NCBI GenBank assembly: GCA_965214085.1
Contig: OZ243937.1
Span: 3,286,001-3,350,000 of the forward strand
Origin: UBA6055 sp965214085
GTDB taxonomy: Bacteria; Chloroflexota; Anaerolineae; Aggregatilineales; Phototrophicaceae
Direction: 5' to 3'
Length of the DNA stretch: 64,000 bases
The position numbers and the translations under genes were made by a program. Below, in pieces: positions 1 to 10,234 of this stretch. The notes below the pieces were generated by a model. That model was not told the origin of the DNA, did no database searches, and saw nothing but the letters and a program-made list of their open reading frames with translations. Position 1 is the stretch's first letter. Each line of letters starts with the position of its first letter.

Positions 1-477
1 GCTGGCGAAGACGAAGACGCGGCTGTCCTCATAATAATAGAGCGGCTTCTGCCCGAAGCGGTCGCGCGCCAGCAGCAGCTTGCCCCGCCGCGCATCCCAA
101 AGCGCCAAGGCAAACATGCCGCGCAAATGCTTCAGCGCGTCGACGCCGTGTTCCTCGTAGAGATGAACGATGGCCTCGCCGTCGCCCGCGCTCCGCAGGC
201 GATGACCGCGCTGTATGAGACCTTGGCGCAGCGCGTGATAGTTGTAGATTTCGCCGTTGAATACCAGCGCGACCGAGCCATCTTCGTTATAGAGCGGCTG
301 ATCGCTGCCGGCGATGTCGATGATCTTGAGGCGGCGCATGGCCAAGCCGACGTTGCCGCCGATGAAGTAGCCCTCGCCGTCGGGCCCGCGATGCCTCAGC
401 TTGTCGTTCATCGACCGCAGCAGCCGTTGTGTAACGGGCGCCCCGTCAAAATGGATTACTCCGCAGATTCCGCACAT
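1..477 (-). CDS. asnB: Asparagine synthase (glutamine-hydrolysing), N-terminal part, cut by window edge
   Basis: Reads from ATG at 477 as MCGICGVIHFDG, so Cys2 is the nucleophile of a class II glutamine amidotransferase domain. Other visible hallmarks are LRHRGPDGEGYF, AMRRLKIIDI, FNGEIYNY and RDRFGQKPLYYY. The family makes asparagine from aspartate, ATP and glutamine-derived ammonia in the cytoplasm. Only 159 residues are inside the window, so the C-terminal synthetase domain (PP-loop) cannot be seen. GlmS-type transferases share the fold, but the RDRFGQKPLYY segment is typical of AsnB. Homologues near glycosyltransferases can act in exopolysaccharide clusters, and that role cannot be excluded. 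No Shine-Dalgarno was sought beyond the obvious Met-Cys start. Confidence 0.93.
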   Translation of the reverse strand, partial: MCGICGVIHFDGAPVTQRLLRSMNDKLRHRGPDGEGYFIGGNVGLAMRRLKIIDIAGSDQPLYNEDGSVALVFNGEIYNYHALRQGLIQRGHRLRSAGDGEAIVHLYEEHGVDALKHLRGMFALALWDARRGKLLLARDRFGQKPLYYYEDSRVFVFAS

Positions 478-626
478 GCCGAGCGGTCCTCGTTCAATTA
501 CAACAGTATAGTATTATGTACCGTGACGGCAGCGCAACACCTTAGGCGCAGCTAACCTCACCGAGCAATTATTGTTGACCAACGGTCAGAATCGCGTTAA
601 GCTAGAGGCGAATATAGGAGGCGACC

Positions 627-875
627 ATGGTAGCGGAAATGAAACCCAATCTTGACGCGGAACGCTTGGCGGTCATCGAAACGCGCATGGATTCCTTTGT
701 CACCAAGGATCAACACGAGCGCGACATCGGCGACATAAAGGTTGCTCTCGCAGAGCTCAGTGGCGAGGTTAGCAATCTGCGAACTGACATCAAAAACCTC
801 ACCTGGCAGATTGCTGTAGTAGTCGCGATACTTTCCAGCGTTATATCCTTCCTCGTGAGCCGAATCCCCATTTAA
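627..875 (+). CDS. Small coiled-coil protein with C-terminal membrane anchor
   Basis: 82 residues. A very good Shine-Dalgarno (AGGAGG at 616-621) stands six bases before the ATG. Residues 1-60 are charged and helical with heptad-like spacing. Residues 60-80 (IAVVVAILSSVISFLVS) form one membrane span at the C-terminus, so the protein is probably tail-anchored with its coiled coil in the cytoplasm. The layout resembles small XhlA/DUF1640-like proteins, but no family can be named. It stands alone, convergent with gatA 27 bases downstream. Confidence 0.7.
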   Translation: MVAEMKPNLDAERLAVIETRMDSFVTKDQHERDIGDIKVALAELSGEVSNLRTDIKNLTWQIAVVVAILSSVISFLVSRIPI

Positions 876-902
876 CTTGAGCGCGCCTCTGTGGTGAAAA
901 AA

Positions 903-2366
<1,464 letters not shown>

Positions 2367-2404
2367 TCATGCCACCTACTGTTGTCTTTGGTCCTGTTGA
2401 AATC

Positions 2405-2418
2405 TGTAGGGCTTGTCC
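2405..2418. repeat. Solitary end of repeat family C
   Basis: The bases TGTAGGGCTTGTCC match the terminal inverted repeat of the C elements at 37942, 50895 and 53817. No matching second end is seen nearby. It lies in the 5' region of gatA, 39 bases before its start. Probably a remnant. Confidence 0.4.
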
Positions 2419-2511
2419 CTTTATCGCCAGATCGCATTCGCTATTGGTCTACTTCTGGCGAAAAGTCTGTTACCATAATGTTGTCAGCAACCAGAAACCT
2501 CAAGCAGAATA

Positions 2512-2721
2512 ATGATGGTCAATAATGATCCGCAGAATGATAACAGCCAACAAGTTGATTCGGTAGAATTGATACCCTTGGCGCCGTTGCTCGAAGATCC
2601 TGACCCGGACTTTGACGTTGTGGTAGCAAGGCACAGCAGAGACTTGCTTGGTCGGGTTAAGCGAGCCCTAGACAGAGACGGTCCGGCGCCCCCAAGCCCG
2701 AAAGCAAGCAATCCTAGCTGA
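2512..2721 (+). CDS. Small acidic hypothetical protein (doubtful)
   Basis: Possible 69-residue protein with two adjacent ATG codons at 2512 and 2515. The N-terminal half is rich in Asp, Asn and Pro (LLEDPDPDFDVVVARHS), and the C-terminal part is basic, then Pro/Ser. No domain or membrane segment is seen, and there is no clear Shine-Dalgarno. An overlapping opposite-strand frame exists but has a less protein-like composition. It could be non-coding spacer between gatA and the FtsX gene. Confidence 0.3.
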   Translation: MMVNNDPQNDNSQQVDSVELIPLAPLLEDPDPDFDVVVARHSRDLLGRVKRALDRDGPAPPSPKASNPS

Positions 2722-2814
2722 AGCAGGACCTAGTTGGATCCCAGCGCTCGTGACATTTCAGATCTTGTGCTAGCCAGGTGGCGACTTGCAGTTGCCCGCC
2801 TTGAAAACCAGACG

Positions 2815-5355
2815 CTACTCCCGCCGCAGCGACTCCGCCGGCTTGAGCCGCCCCAGCAGCAGCGCCGGGTACAGACCCGCTAACAGCGCCGCCAACAGCG
2901 CCACCAGCAGCGCCTCAAGGAATTGGCTCGGCTGCGGCGCGAACTGCATCGACCAGCCGAAGGAGCGCAGGTTGATGACATGGGTCAGCACCAGCGACAG
3001 CAGCAAGCCGATGGGCAGCGCCAGCACTCCCGCGACCAAACCCATCAGCCCGGTCTGAATCATGGCGAATTTTGTGAGTTGCCGCGCCGTCATACCGGTG
3101 GCGCGCATCACCCCGTATTCGCGCGCATGCTCCAGCTGCAGCGCCATCAGCGCCGATAGGATGCCAATGAAGGCGACCAGCGTGGTCAAAATGCGCAGCG
3201 CGATTGTGATGGCGAAGGTGCGGTCGAAGACTTCCAACGCGCCGCCGCGCAGGCTGGCATTGTCTTGGACGAGCAGATCGTAATCGGCCAGCCGCGCGCG
3301 CAATTCGCCGATGACCGCGGCCGTATCCGCGCCGTCTTCGATGAAAAGGCCGAGCGAGCTGATGTAGGGGTCGTCAAAGTATTGATCATAGACCGGCCGG
3401 GCGATGTAGACCGCGCCTTGATCGGTGCTGTAGTCGTAATAAACGCCAAAGACCTCGAAGGTATGCGCGCCGCGCTCGGTGTTCAGCGTGATGCTGTTGC
3501 GCTGCTGGTCAATGCCGCGGCGAGAGGCGAAGGCTTCGCTGACCATGACCTGGCCCGCTGCCAGCGCCGCCTGATGCGCCCCAGCCGCAACCGCGCTCCA
3601 CTTGAAATGGCGCTTGTCGCCGGCGATGTCGAAGTCGCTGGCAAGCAAGTTGACCGGCGGCATATCGGGATAATCGGGCGCGCTGACGCTGACGTGCCGC
3701 GCTGACGATACGGATTTAACGCCGGGCACAGACCGGGCAATGGCTTGCAGGCCGCGGTCAACATCGACAGTGGGATTATTCGAGGCGAAGAGCGGCGGCG
3801 ACACGTAGATCTGGGCGCCCAACGAGCTTTGCAGCCAGTCCGCCACGGTCAGGCGGAAGCTGCCGATCATAGCGCTGACGCCGACGATGACGCTGACGGC
3901 CACGGTTAAGGCGGCCACTGCTACCGCGGTGCGGCTCATCGAGCGGAGGACCGCGCGCGCCGCCAGCCGCCCGACCACGCCGAAGAGAGCCGCCGCGGGA
4001 CCTTGCAGCAGGCGCATAGCCACAATCATAGCCGCCGGTGTGAAGAGCGCGCCGCCCACTACAATGCAGAGCAGGGCAGCGAAACCCAGCGCCAGGCTGT
4101 CTTCCGCGCCCAGTAAGGCGAATCCCAGCAGATTCAGGGCGACCGCGCCAAAGGTCATGGCGGGCAGCAGACGCCGCGCCGTCTCTTCTTCGATCGAGCG
4201 CTTCATGATGCCAGCGGGCGGTGTGCGCGTGGCGTCCCAAGAAGGCAGCGCCGCCGCCAGCAGACTCGCCGCGACGCCGATAATCGCGCCTTTGGCCAGC
4301 GTCTGCGGCATGATGCTGATGCCAGTGACATTGACGCTGAAATAGAGATCGCTGATGGTCTGCGAGACCAGCGCCACCGCGCCGCGCCCAAGTATGATGC
4401 CCAGCGCCAGGCCCAGCGCTGTGCCGACCAAACCCAGGATGAAGGCTTCCAGCAGAATGAAACGAAAGATCTGCCCGCGGGTCGTCCCCAGCGAGCGCAT
4501 GATGCCCAGCACGCCGCGCCGCTGCACCACACTGAAGGTTACCGTGTTGTAAATCAGGAAAAGCCCAACCACCAGCGCCAGCAAACTCATAGCCTGTAGG
4601 TTTAGCTCGAAGGCGGCGATCATTTGGTCCAGCGAATTCGCTTCTTTTACGTCGACAAGGCGGATGCCCACCGGCAGCGCCGCGCGGAGCTTGTCGACCT
4701 CGTCCGCTTCCAGTATCAAGTCGATGCGGCTGAGGAGCCCGCTCTTGCCGATGAGCTCTTGCGCCGTGGCGATATCGCTGATGATCAGGTCGTCCAGCGC
4801 TTGACGACTGGCGTTATTTTCCGGCTGCAAGATGCCCACCAGCCGCGCCCGATTGAAGCGGCCGCCGGCGCTGATCTCGAACTGGTCTTCCAGTTCCATG
4901 CCCAGCCGCTGCGCCAATGACGCGCTGATGACCACGGCGCCCGGCTCGACGATGAGTCGCTGAAGCGCGTTCCAGTCGGATTCAGCGCCCGCCAGGTACG
5001 AACGAAAAGGCGGCTCCGCCAGCGGATCGATGCCTAGCAGGCGCAGTGTCTGTTCGCCGCCCGCGACGCGCGCAAATTCCGTCACCACCGGCGCGCTCTG
5101 CTTTAGGCCCAGCTCCAGGCGCAGGCGGGTGTAGATTTCTGTGGGGAAGCCGTTGGGCCCGCCGACGACCTGGTGCGTGGCGCGGCCGACGATGCTCTCG
5201 CTGCTCAGCGAAAAAGCGCGGCTGGCGGAGCTATTGGCGATATCAATGGCGACCACCACGCCGACGCCTAGCGCGACGCCCAGGACAAACATGGCGCTCT
5301 GGAAGAAGCGGCGGCTGATGTAGCGCAGCGCCAGCCGGACGATGATGGGGATCAT
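2815..5355 (-). CDS. FtsX/MacB-type ABC transporter permease, two FtsX domains
   Basis: 846 residues. An N-terminal membrane span (about 17-36, FFQSAMFVLGVALGVGVVVAI) is followed by a large extracytoplasmic domain. A first FtsX core lies at about 250-380 (SLLALVVGLFLIYNTVTFSVVQRRGVLGIMRSLG region), then further spans, a second periplasmic domain, and a second FtsX core at about 725-840 (ALQLEHAREYGVMRATGMT and the final LYPALLLGRLKPAESLR). This is the layout of permeases that pair with LolD/MacB-type ATPases and export lipoproteins or peptides, or transmit force. No ATPase gene lies beside it, so its partner is encoded elsewhere. Length is normal for two-domain FtsX permeases. Confidence 0.88.
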   Translation of the reverse strand: MIPIIVRLALRYISRRFFQSAMFVLGVALGVGVVVAIDIANSSASRAFSLSSESIVGRATHQVVGGPNGFPTEIYTRLRLELGLKQSAPVVTEFARVAGGEQTLRLLGIDPLAEPPFRSYLAGAESDWNALQRLIVEPGAVVISASLAQRLGMELEDQFEISAGGRFNRARLVGILQPENNASRQALDDLIISDIATAQELIGKSGLLSRIDLILEADEVDKLRAALPVGIRLVDVKEANSLDQMIAAFELNLQAMSLLALVVGLFLIYNTVTFSVVQRRGVLGIMRSLGTTRGQIFRFILLEAFILGLVGTALGLALGIILGRGAVALVSQTISDLYFSVNVTGISIMPQTLAKGAIIGVAASLLAAALPSWDATRTPPAGIMKRSIEEETARRLLPAMTFGAVALNLLGFALLGAEDSLALGFAALLCIVVGGALFTPAAMIVAMRLLQGPAAALFGVVGRLAARAVLRSMSRTAVAVAALTVAVSVIVGVSAMIGSFRLTVADWLQSSLGAQIYVSPPLFASNNPTVDVDRGLQAIARSVPGVKSVSSARHVSVSAPDYPDMPPVNLLASDFDIAGDKRHFKWSAVAAGAHQAALAAGQVMVSEAFASRRGIDQQRNSITLNTERGAHTFEVFGVYYDYSTDQGAVYIARPVYDQYFDDPYISSLGLFIEDGADTAAVIGELRARLADYDLLVQDNASLRGGALEVFDRTFAITIALRILTTLVAFIGILSALMALQLEHAREYGVMRATGMTARQLTKFAMIQTGLMGLVAGVLALPIGLLLSLVLTHVINLRSFGWSMQFAPQPSQFLEALLVALLAALLAGLYPALLLGRLKPAESLRRE

Positions 5356-5516
5356 CGTCCCGACAAGTATAAATCGTTAGGGGTGGTGAGCATCGCGTTC
5401 ATAATCGCCTCAGCGAAACTTTTGCAGTTTTTTCGTCACAGCCGCTTGCAAGTCTCAACTTGGATCACACAAAATATCCAACCAGCAATACAAAAGGTCA
5501 ACTATATTGTCGGCAT

Positions 5517-5590
5517 GTGGGGGCGAATCATTGGCTCGCCCGTCGATGAAATGATGAACACTTTCGGGCGACCTGATAGGTCGCCCCTAC
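5517..5590. repeat. D-type double hairpin repeat
   Basis: Starts GTGGGGGCGAATC and ends GGTCGCCCCTAC. It holds two palindromic units, GGGCGA..TCGCCC type, around a spacer. It lies in the 380-bp gap between the FtsX gene and the LLM oxidoreductase. Apart from a degenerate CACAGAG-like motif at about 5627-5642 I see nothing else in that gap. Confidence 0.6.
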
Positions 5591-5735
5591 AAATTTCGAC
5601 AGTTTTGGCAGGATTCATAAACAAGAGGCACAGAGGGAATAGAGATATCTGGATGGCAAGGCCGAAGTTGATATTTCAACCGCATTCACCACTACCACAA
5701 AGCTGTCATGTTGTCGAAATGCTCTAATCCAACGT

Positions 5736-6590
5736 TTAGACGCCGAACATGTCCTTGAAGCGCCGCAAGCGCTCCAGATAGTCGTCGAGCGCCTCGCCGT
5801 GGGGATAGACGGCCAGTTCGGTGGCGCCGATGCCCTGCCAGCCGGCGATGAGCGCTTCCCATTCGCTTTCGGGCGTGAACTCGGTGCGCAAGCGCGTATG
5901 CAAGCCTACTTGGTCGGCGCGGCCCGCTTCGTCAGCGTAAGCCAGGAAAGCCTCAGTCATCGGCTTGGCGTCCGCGGCTGGTCCCTCCTGCGCCATATAG
6001 CCGTCGCTCAAACGCCCGGCGCGGCGCAAAACGACATCGGCATAACCGCCCATCCAAATCGGAATCGGCTGGGGCGGCAGCGGGTTGATGCCGGCTTCGT
6101 CGATAGTATCGAAGCGCCCATCGTAGCTCACCAACTCCTCCGTCCACAGCCGGCGCAGGACGGCGATCTGCTCTTCCATGCGCGCGCCGCGGGTACTGAA
6201 ATCGCAGCCCAGCGAGGTGTATTCAACTTCGTTCCAGCCGATGCCGACGCCCATGCGAAAGCGCCCGCCGGAGACCAGATCGAGCTGGGTGGCTTGCTTC
6301 GCCACCAGCGCCGTCTGCCGCTGCGGCAGGATCAAGACGCCGGTCATAAAGCCGATGCTTTCGGTAAAACCCGCCATCCAGGAGAAGAGGGTGAAGGGCT
6401 CGTGGAACATGTCGCGATAATTGTAGGGCCGGCCCGATTCCCAGCCGGGGCGATCGGGATCCGCGCCCAGCACGTGATCGTAAGCCAGCAGGTGGTGGTA
6501 GCCCATGCCCTCGGCCGCTTGCACAAAATCGCGCAGCAGGACCGGGTCGGCGCCAATTTGTGTTTGGGGAAGAACGACTCCGAACTTCAT
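5736..6590 (-). CDS. F420-dependent LLM-class oxidoreductase (TIGR03619-like)
   Basis: The luciferase-like TIM barrel begins MKFGVVLPQTQIG. The ATG at 6590 is preferred over an upstream in-frame ATG because GGAAGG precedes it and homologues start here. Recognisable segments include AYDHVLG, MTGVLILPQRQTALVAKQA, LVSGGRFRMGVGIGWNEVEY and PIWMGGYADVVLRRAGRLSDGY. Members bind coenzyme F420 (some FMN) and move hydride between the cofactor and varied organic substrates. The substrate cannot be read from sequence. The gene stands alone between repeat-rich spacers. Confidence 0.88.
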   Translation of the reverse strand: MKFGVVLPQTQIGADPVLLRDFVQAAEGMGYHHLLAYDHVLGADPDRPGWESGRPYNYRDMFHEPFTLFSWMAGFTESIGFMTGVLILPQRQTALVAKQATQLDLVSGGRFRMGVGIGWNEVEYTSLGCDFSTRGARMEEQIAVLRRLWTEELVSYDGRFDTIDEAGINPLPPQPIPIWMGGYADVVLRRAGRLSDGYMAQEGPAADAKPMTEAFLAYADEAGRADQVGLHTRLRTEFTPESEWEALIAGWQGIGATELAVYPHGEALDDYLERLRRFKDMFGV

Positions 6591-6674
6591 CTTCACTTTC
6601 CTTCCGCAGCTTGCTTTTCGCGCCCATGCTAGCCGAGTTGCGGCGAATATGCCAGATGCCGACATCACTGGTAG

Positions 6675-6827
6675 TGTATCGAATTCGGTTGAAATTCAAT
6701 TTCACCACAAAGACACAAAGGCACAAAGCACACAAAGAATATGGCATATTTCGATTGAGTCTCTCGGTGCTCTCGCATTTCTCGGTATCCTCGATGGTAT
6801 AGTATTTGTTCAACCGAAAAGGATACA
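6675..6827. repeat. Repeat family A, copy A1
   Basis: 153 bp. The ends are imperfect inverted repeats: TGTATCGAATTCGGTTGAA at the left and the complement of TGTATCCTTTTCGGTTGAA at the right (16 of 19 identical). Just inside the left end is ACCACAAAGACACAAAG, and inside the right end, on the other strand, ACCATCGAGGATACCGAG. No coding capacity. Other copies are at 17356, 23618 and 61392. Confidence 0.85.
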
Positions 6828-6847
6828 TTTCCACATCACTGCGACTT

Positions 6848-6913
6848 GTAGGGGCGGCATACCATGCCGCCCGCGCGCAGCCGATGGCGGGCGACCAGAT
6901 TGGTCGCCCCTAC
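6848..6913. repeat. D-type double hairpin repeat
   Basis: Begins GTAGGGGCGGCATACCATGC and ends GGGCGACCAGATTGGTCGCC plus CCTAC. It contains two nested palindromes, and the second is shared with the copies at 37880, 41932 and 51209. A degenerate further unit follows at 6945-6974. Together with A1 it fills the 512-bp gap before the glycosyltransferase. Confidence 0.7.
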
Positions 6914-7102
6914 AAATTCCTTAACTGTCCCAATCCTCGGCGGCGGGCAGGCGAGCCAAGACTCGACCCTACAAATTCGTATGCGAGCGCGCGCTGTTTT
7001 TCGTGTACCCAGTAGTGAAGGCCCAACACCGCCCGCCCGCTTTGCAACTGCGGCGCTTTATGCTAAGTTGGCAGCATCAGCGGACAGCCGGAAGGACCGC
7101 GC

Positions 7103-7918
7103 GTGCCCGACCTGTCGGTCATCATCGTCAACTACAATACCTGCGATTTGCTGCGCAACTGCCTGCTATCGCTGCGCGAGTGCGGCGGCTTGGCGCTGGA
7201 GATCATCGTGGTCGACAACGCCTCGACCGACGGCAGCGCAGCTATGGTTCGCGACGACTTCCCCGAGGCGCGGCTGCTGGCGCAGACGATGAACACCTGG
7301 TACTGCGGCGGCAACAATATCGGGCTGCGCGCGGCTAGGGCGGATTACGCTCTGCTGCTCAATCCCGATACGGAAGTCGCGCCGGATGCCCTGGCTCTGA
7401 TGCTGCGATTCCTGCGCGAGCATCCAGACTACGTCGGCGTCACCGGGCAGCTGCGCTATCCCGCGGGCAGCCTTCAGCTCACTTGCGCGCGCGTCCCGAC
7501 ATTCCAAAATCTGCTCCTAAATTACAGCCTGCTGGGCTACCTGCTGCCGGCGCTCAAGCGCAGCCTGCAGGCGCACACCCTTTACGCCGACTGGGACCGG
7601 GAGAGCGACCGCGATGTGGCCGCCATCCCCGGCGCCTGCACGATGATGCGGCGTGAAGACAGCTTGCTGGATGATGATCTGCTGCTCTACTTCCCCGAAG
7701 AGACGCTGGCGCGGCGGCATCAGAAACCCATGCGCTTTCTGGCGGCGGCACGGGTCTTGCATCATGAGAAATCGGCCACGCGCGGCTGGTTCGCCACCCG
7801 CATCTTCTTCCGCGACCTGCTAATTTACTGCCGCAAGCATCATGGCGCCGGGCGCATGCTGCTGCTTTGGCTGCTGAGCCGGCCGGTGTACTGGCTCATG
7901 TGGCTGTGGAACCGCTAG
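7103..7918 (+). CDS. Glycosyltransferase family 2 (rhamnosyltransferase-like)
   Basis: 271 residues from a GTG start. The GT-A fold is recognisable from LSVIIVNYNTCDLLRNCL, IIVVDNASTDGS, the DxD-type NPDTEV and PGACTMMRRE. Such enzymes move a sugar from a nucleotide donor to a lipid- or glycan-linked acceptor. The C-terminus has a hydrophobic stretch (MLLLWLLSRPVYWLMWLWN), suggesting membrane association. Oddity: where relatives carry an ED-x-D motif (catalytic base region), this protein reads YFPEETLARRH, so the usual second acid is missing and the loop is short. Its stop codon overlaps the stop of the convergent amidase gene. Confidence 0.82.
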   Translation: MPDLSVIIVNYNTCDLLRNCLLSLRECGGLALEIIVVDNASTDGSAAMVRDDFPEARLLAQTMNTWYCGGNNIGLRAARADYALLLNPDTEVAPDALALMLRFLREHPDYVGVTGQLRYPAGSLQLTCARVPTFQNLLLNYSLLGYLLPALKRSLQAHTLYADWDRESDRDVAAIPGACTMMRREDSLLDDDLLLYFPEETLARRHQKPMRFLAAARVLHHEKSATRGWFATRIFFRDLLIYCRKHHGAGRMLLLWLLSRPVYWLMWLWNR

Positions 7919-8844
7919 CGGCCAAATAGCGCCAGCGGCATGTGGAAGGACACCACCCAATTGGGCGCGTCCACAATCTCGCTGATCTTCAAGTCGCCCG
8001 CCACGCTGCACAGAATATAGGCTTGGCTGCGGCTCATGCTGTGCTTCGCTTCCAGCCAGTCGATCATGTAGCGCAGGGCGTTCTTGGCGTTCTGCATCAG
8101 GTCGGGCCCGTGCGCTGTGGTGATGTGCCAGCCGGCGCTATCGAGCTTGCTCATGGGGCTGGGCCGCCGCAGCTGTACTTCGGGCAAGTTGGCGTCCTTG
8201 ACCAGCTTGAAACGCATGGTGACGACCATAGGCGCTTCAATGCCGGTCACGCAGACCTCGCCCTGCCCTTGCGCGGCGTGGCAATCGCCCGTGGCGAAGA
8301 GCGCGCCCTCGACCAGCACCGGCAGCCAGACTGTCGCGCCGATGGTCATATCCCGCACATCGAGGTTGCCGCCGTTTTCGCGCGGCGGAAAAGTGCTGAA
8401 GCGCCCGGCTGCCCGCGGGGCCACGCCCACCACGCCCGTATGCGGCTCGAAGGGCAGGCTGATATGCTCCAGCTCGGTCGAGGTGCAGGTTTCGCCCTCG
8501 ATGCGCCATTGATGAAAATAGCTGTAGTCGAAGTCTTCCGGCAGCAAGCCCATGCCCGGCCGATGCGCCGACCAGCCCCAGCCTTTGTGGCGCATATCGA
8601 GGATGTCGATCTCCAGGGCGTCGCCCGGCTGCGCGCCTTTGACCCAGACTGAGCCATTCAAGGCGTGAATCTTGCTGCGGTCGACATTCAGATAATCGTC
8701 GACAGTCCAGTCCGGCTGGATCTGGCCGTTGGCTTCCAGGCAATCGAAGACGACTACATCGCCGCTGTCGATCTCCAGGCGCGGCTCGACGGAGTTGTCC
8801 CAGTAAGGCTGGATGACGCTGTCGTCAAGAAAATGCTCGGTCAT
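7915..8844 (-). CDS. Acetamidase/formamidase family protein
   Basis: 309 residues, normal for FmdA/AmdA-type enzymes that split formamide or acetamide to ammonia and the acid. Family segments visible are IDSGDVVVFDCLEA, NGSVWVKGAQPGDALEIDIL, PPRENGGNLDVRD and ATGDCHAAQGQGEVCVTGIE. The last is the conserved GD-x-HA-xQG-xGE motif around the metal site. The NIPSNAP gene lies upstream on the same strand (42-base gap), so the two may be cotranscribed. Stop codons of this gene and the convergent glycosyltransferase overlap by three bases. Substrate is uncertain. Confidence 0.88.
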   Translation of the reverse strand: MTEHFLDDSVIQPYWDNSVEPRLEIDSGDVVVFDCLEANGQIQPDWTVDDYLNVDRSKIHALNGSVWVKGAQPGDALEIDILDMRHKGWGWSAHRPGMGLLPEDFDYSYFHQWRIEGETCTSTELEHISLPFEPHTGVVGVAPRAAGRFSTFPPRENGGNLDVRDMTIGATVWLPVLVEGALFATGDCHAAQGQGEVCVTGIEAPMVVTMRFKLVKDANLPEVQLRRPSPMSKLDSAGWHITTAHGPDLMQNAKNALRYMIDWLEAKHSMSRSQAYILCSVAGDLKISEIVDAPNWVVSFHMPLALFGR

Positions 8845-8886
8845 AAATCTCTCCTCGAATCGTGACGGGCTGGTGAGGCAAAGCCG

Positions 8887-9210
8887 CTACTGCATGAATG
8901 AGCGCGGCGTCGCCTTGAGGACGGTGACTTCGATTCCCGCGCGGTCCATCAGGTCCGGCAGCTTGGGGCTGACTTCGTTCCGCCAGTAATCATTGTTGTA
9001 TACCGCATCATATAACGCTTCCTTTTCCGCTTCATCGGCGAAACGACGGATCCAGACGTAGGTATCCTCATCATCGTTGAGGAAAGACGCTAGAATGGTC
9101 ATGCCCTTGGCCAGTTGATAGGGGATGATCTCTTCGTCCATATACCTGGCAAATTCCTGGGACCGGCCAGGTCGAAGCGGATAGACACGCAATTCAAAGA
9201 ACATTCTCAT
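8887..9210 (-). CDS. NIPSNAP-domain protein
   Basis: 107 residues, a single dimeric alpha/beta ferredoxin-like NIPSNAP domain: FFELRVYPLRPGRSQEFARY, then the conserved WIRRFADEAEKEALYDAVYNND region. GAGAGGGAAG lies directly before the ATG. Bacterial members have no settled function. They often sit next to catabolic enzymes, as here with an amidase. Confident for the family, not for the role. Confidence 0.85.
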   Translation of the reverse strand: MRMFFELRVYPLRPGRSQEFARYMDEEIIPYQLAKGMTILASFLNDDEDTYVWIRRFADEAEKEALYDAVYNNDYWRNEVSPKLPDLMDRAGIEVTVLKATPRSFMQ

Positions 9211-9461
9211 CTTCCCTCTCTATGTTGAGTATGACAATCATAACATCATGCGATTGTCCAATTAAGCATGTAGAAGTGAATGTCGTTGGAAATCCGCAAT
9301 GTGGCGCGCAGCAAAATACCGAACAACGGATAGCGTAGACTGGAATCATCCGAGCCTTCCGTATACCATACGGCGCACTGCCGTCAGGCTGGCGTATATA
9401 GCATCCAGGCAAAAAAGCATGGTAAGATGAACGCTGTCAACATAGCTTGAAACAGAGACCT

Positions 9462-10193
9462 ATGCGCATCCTAGTCATTTCCGATATTCACGCCAATGAC
9501 ACCGCATTCGAAGCCGTGCTCAAACATAGCGAGGGCCAGTGGGATTTTGTCTGGTGCCTGGGCGATGTGGTCGGCTACGGGCCGGACCCCAACGAATGCG
9601 TCGAGCGCCTGAAGACGCTGCCGCAGCTCTGCCTGGCCGGCAATCACGACTGGGCGGCGCTGAATCGGCTGGACGTCAAGACCTTCAACCCCGATGCGAG
9701 GCGCGCGGTCGAATGGACGCAGGACACCTTGACAGCCGAGAACACGGAATTTCTGGAACATCTTCCCGTTACTTTTGTCATCGGCGACTATACGCTGGTG
9801 CACGCCAGCCCGCGCGAGCCAATCTGGGAATACATCCTGGAGCCGTCCATCGCCGCGCTGAATTTCCCGCATTTCGAGACGCCCTATTGTTTCGTCGGGC
9901 ATACGCATCAGCCGGTGATTTATACGATAGACAAAGACGAAAGCAAAGCCAAGTCGTGCCCGCCGCGCTACAACGAATCCTATCCCTTGAACGGCCAGCG
10001 CCAGATCATCAACCCGGGCAGCATCGGCCAACCGCGCGACCAAAACCCCGACGCCGCCTACGGCCTGCTCGACTTGACGACCGGCGTATTTGAGCATCGC
10101 CGCATACCCTACAATATTCGGGCTGTACAAAGGCGCATGCTGGACTATAACTTGCCGGAGCGTTTGATTACGCGCCTCGAACACGGCTTGTAA
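9462..10193 (+). CDS. Metallophosphoesterase, YfcE/calcineurin-like fold
   Basis: Begins MRILVISDIHANDTAFEAVL. The ATG at 9462 is chosen over an in-frame TTG 15 bases earlier because the fold starts here. Metal-binding motifs are all present: SDIHAN (D-x-H), LGDVVGYGPDPNE (GD-x-x), LAGNHD (GNHD), LVHASP and VGHTHQP (GH-x-H). They predict a di-metal phosphodiesterase or phosphatase. A second member is at 36762-37532. The DtxR-type gene starts 41 bases downstream and may share the transcript. Confidence 0.9.
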   Translation: MRILVISDIHANDTAFEAVLKHSEGQWDFVWCLGDVVGYGPDPNECVERLKTLPQLCLAGNHDWAALNRLDVKTFNPDARRAVEWTQDTLTAENTEFLEHLPVTFVIGDYTLVHASPREPIWEYILEPSIAALNFPHFETPYCFVGHTHQPVIYTIDKDESKAKSCPPRYNESYPLNGQRQIINPGSIGQPRDQNPDAAYGLLDLTTGVFEHRRIPYNIRAVQRRMLDYNLPERLITRLEHGL

Positions 10194-10234
10194 ACCACCG
10201 TCGATTTGATGCCAAGCAGCCCCTGGGCAGCCGA

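Noticed and set aside
2484..2711. Minus-strand frame overlapping the small acidic ORF
   Set aside because: Composition (Ser/Gly-rich, no Shine-Dalgarno) is unlike a protein. The plus-strand frame is slightly better but also doubtful.
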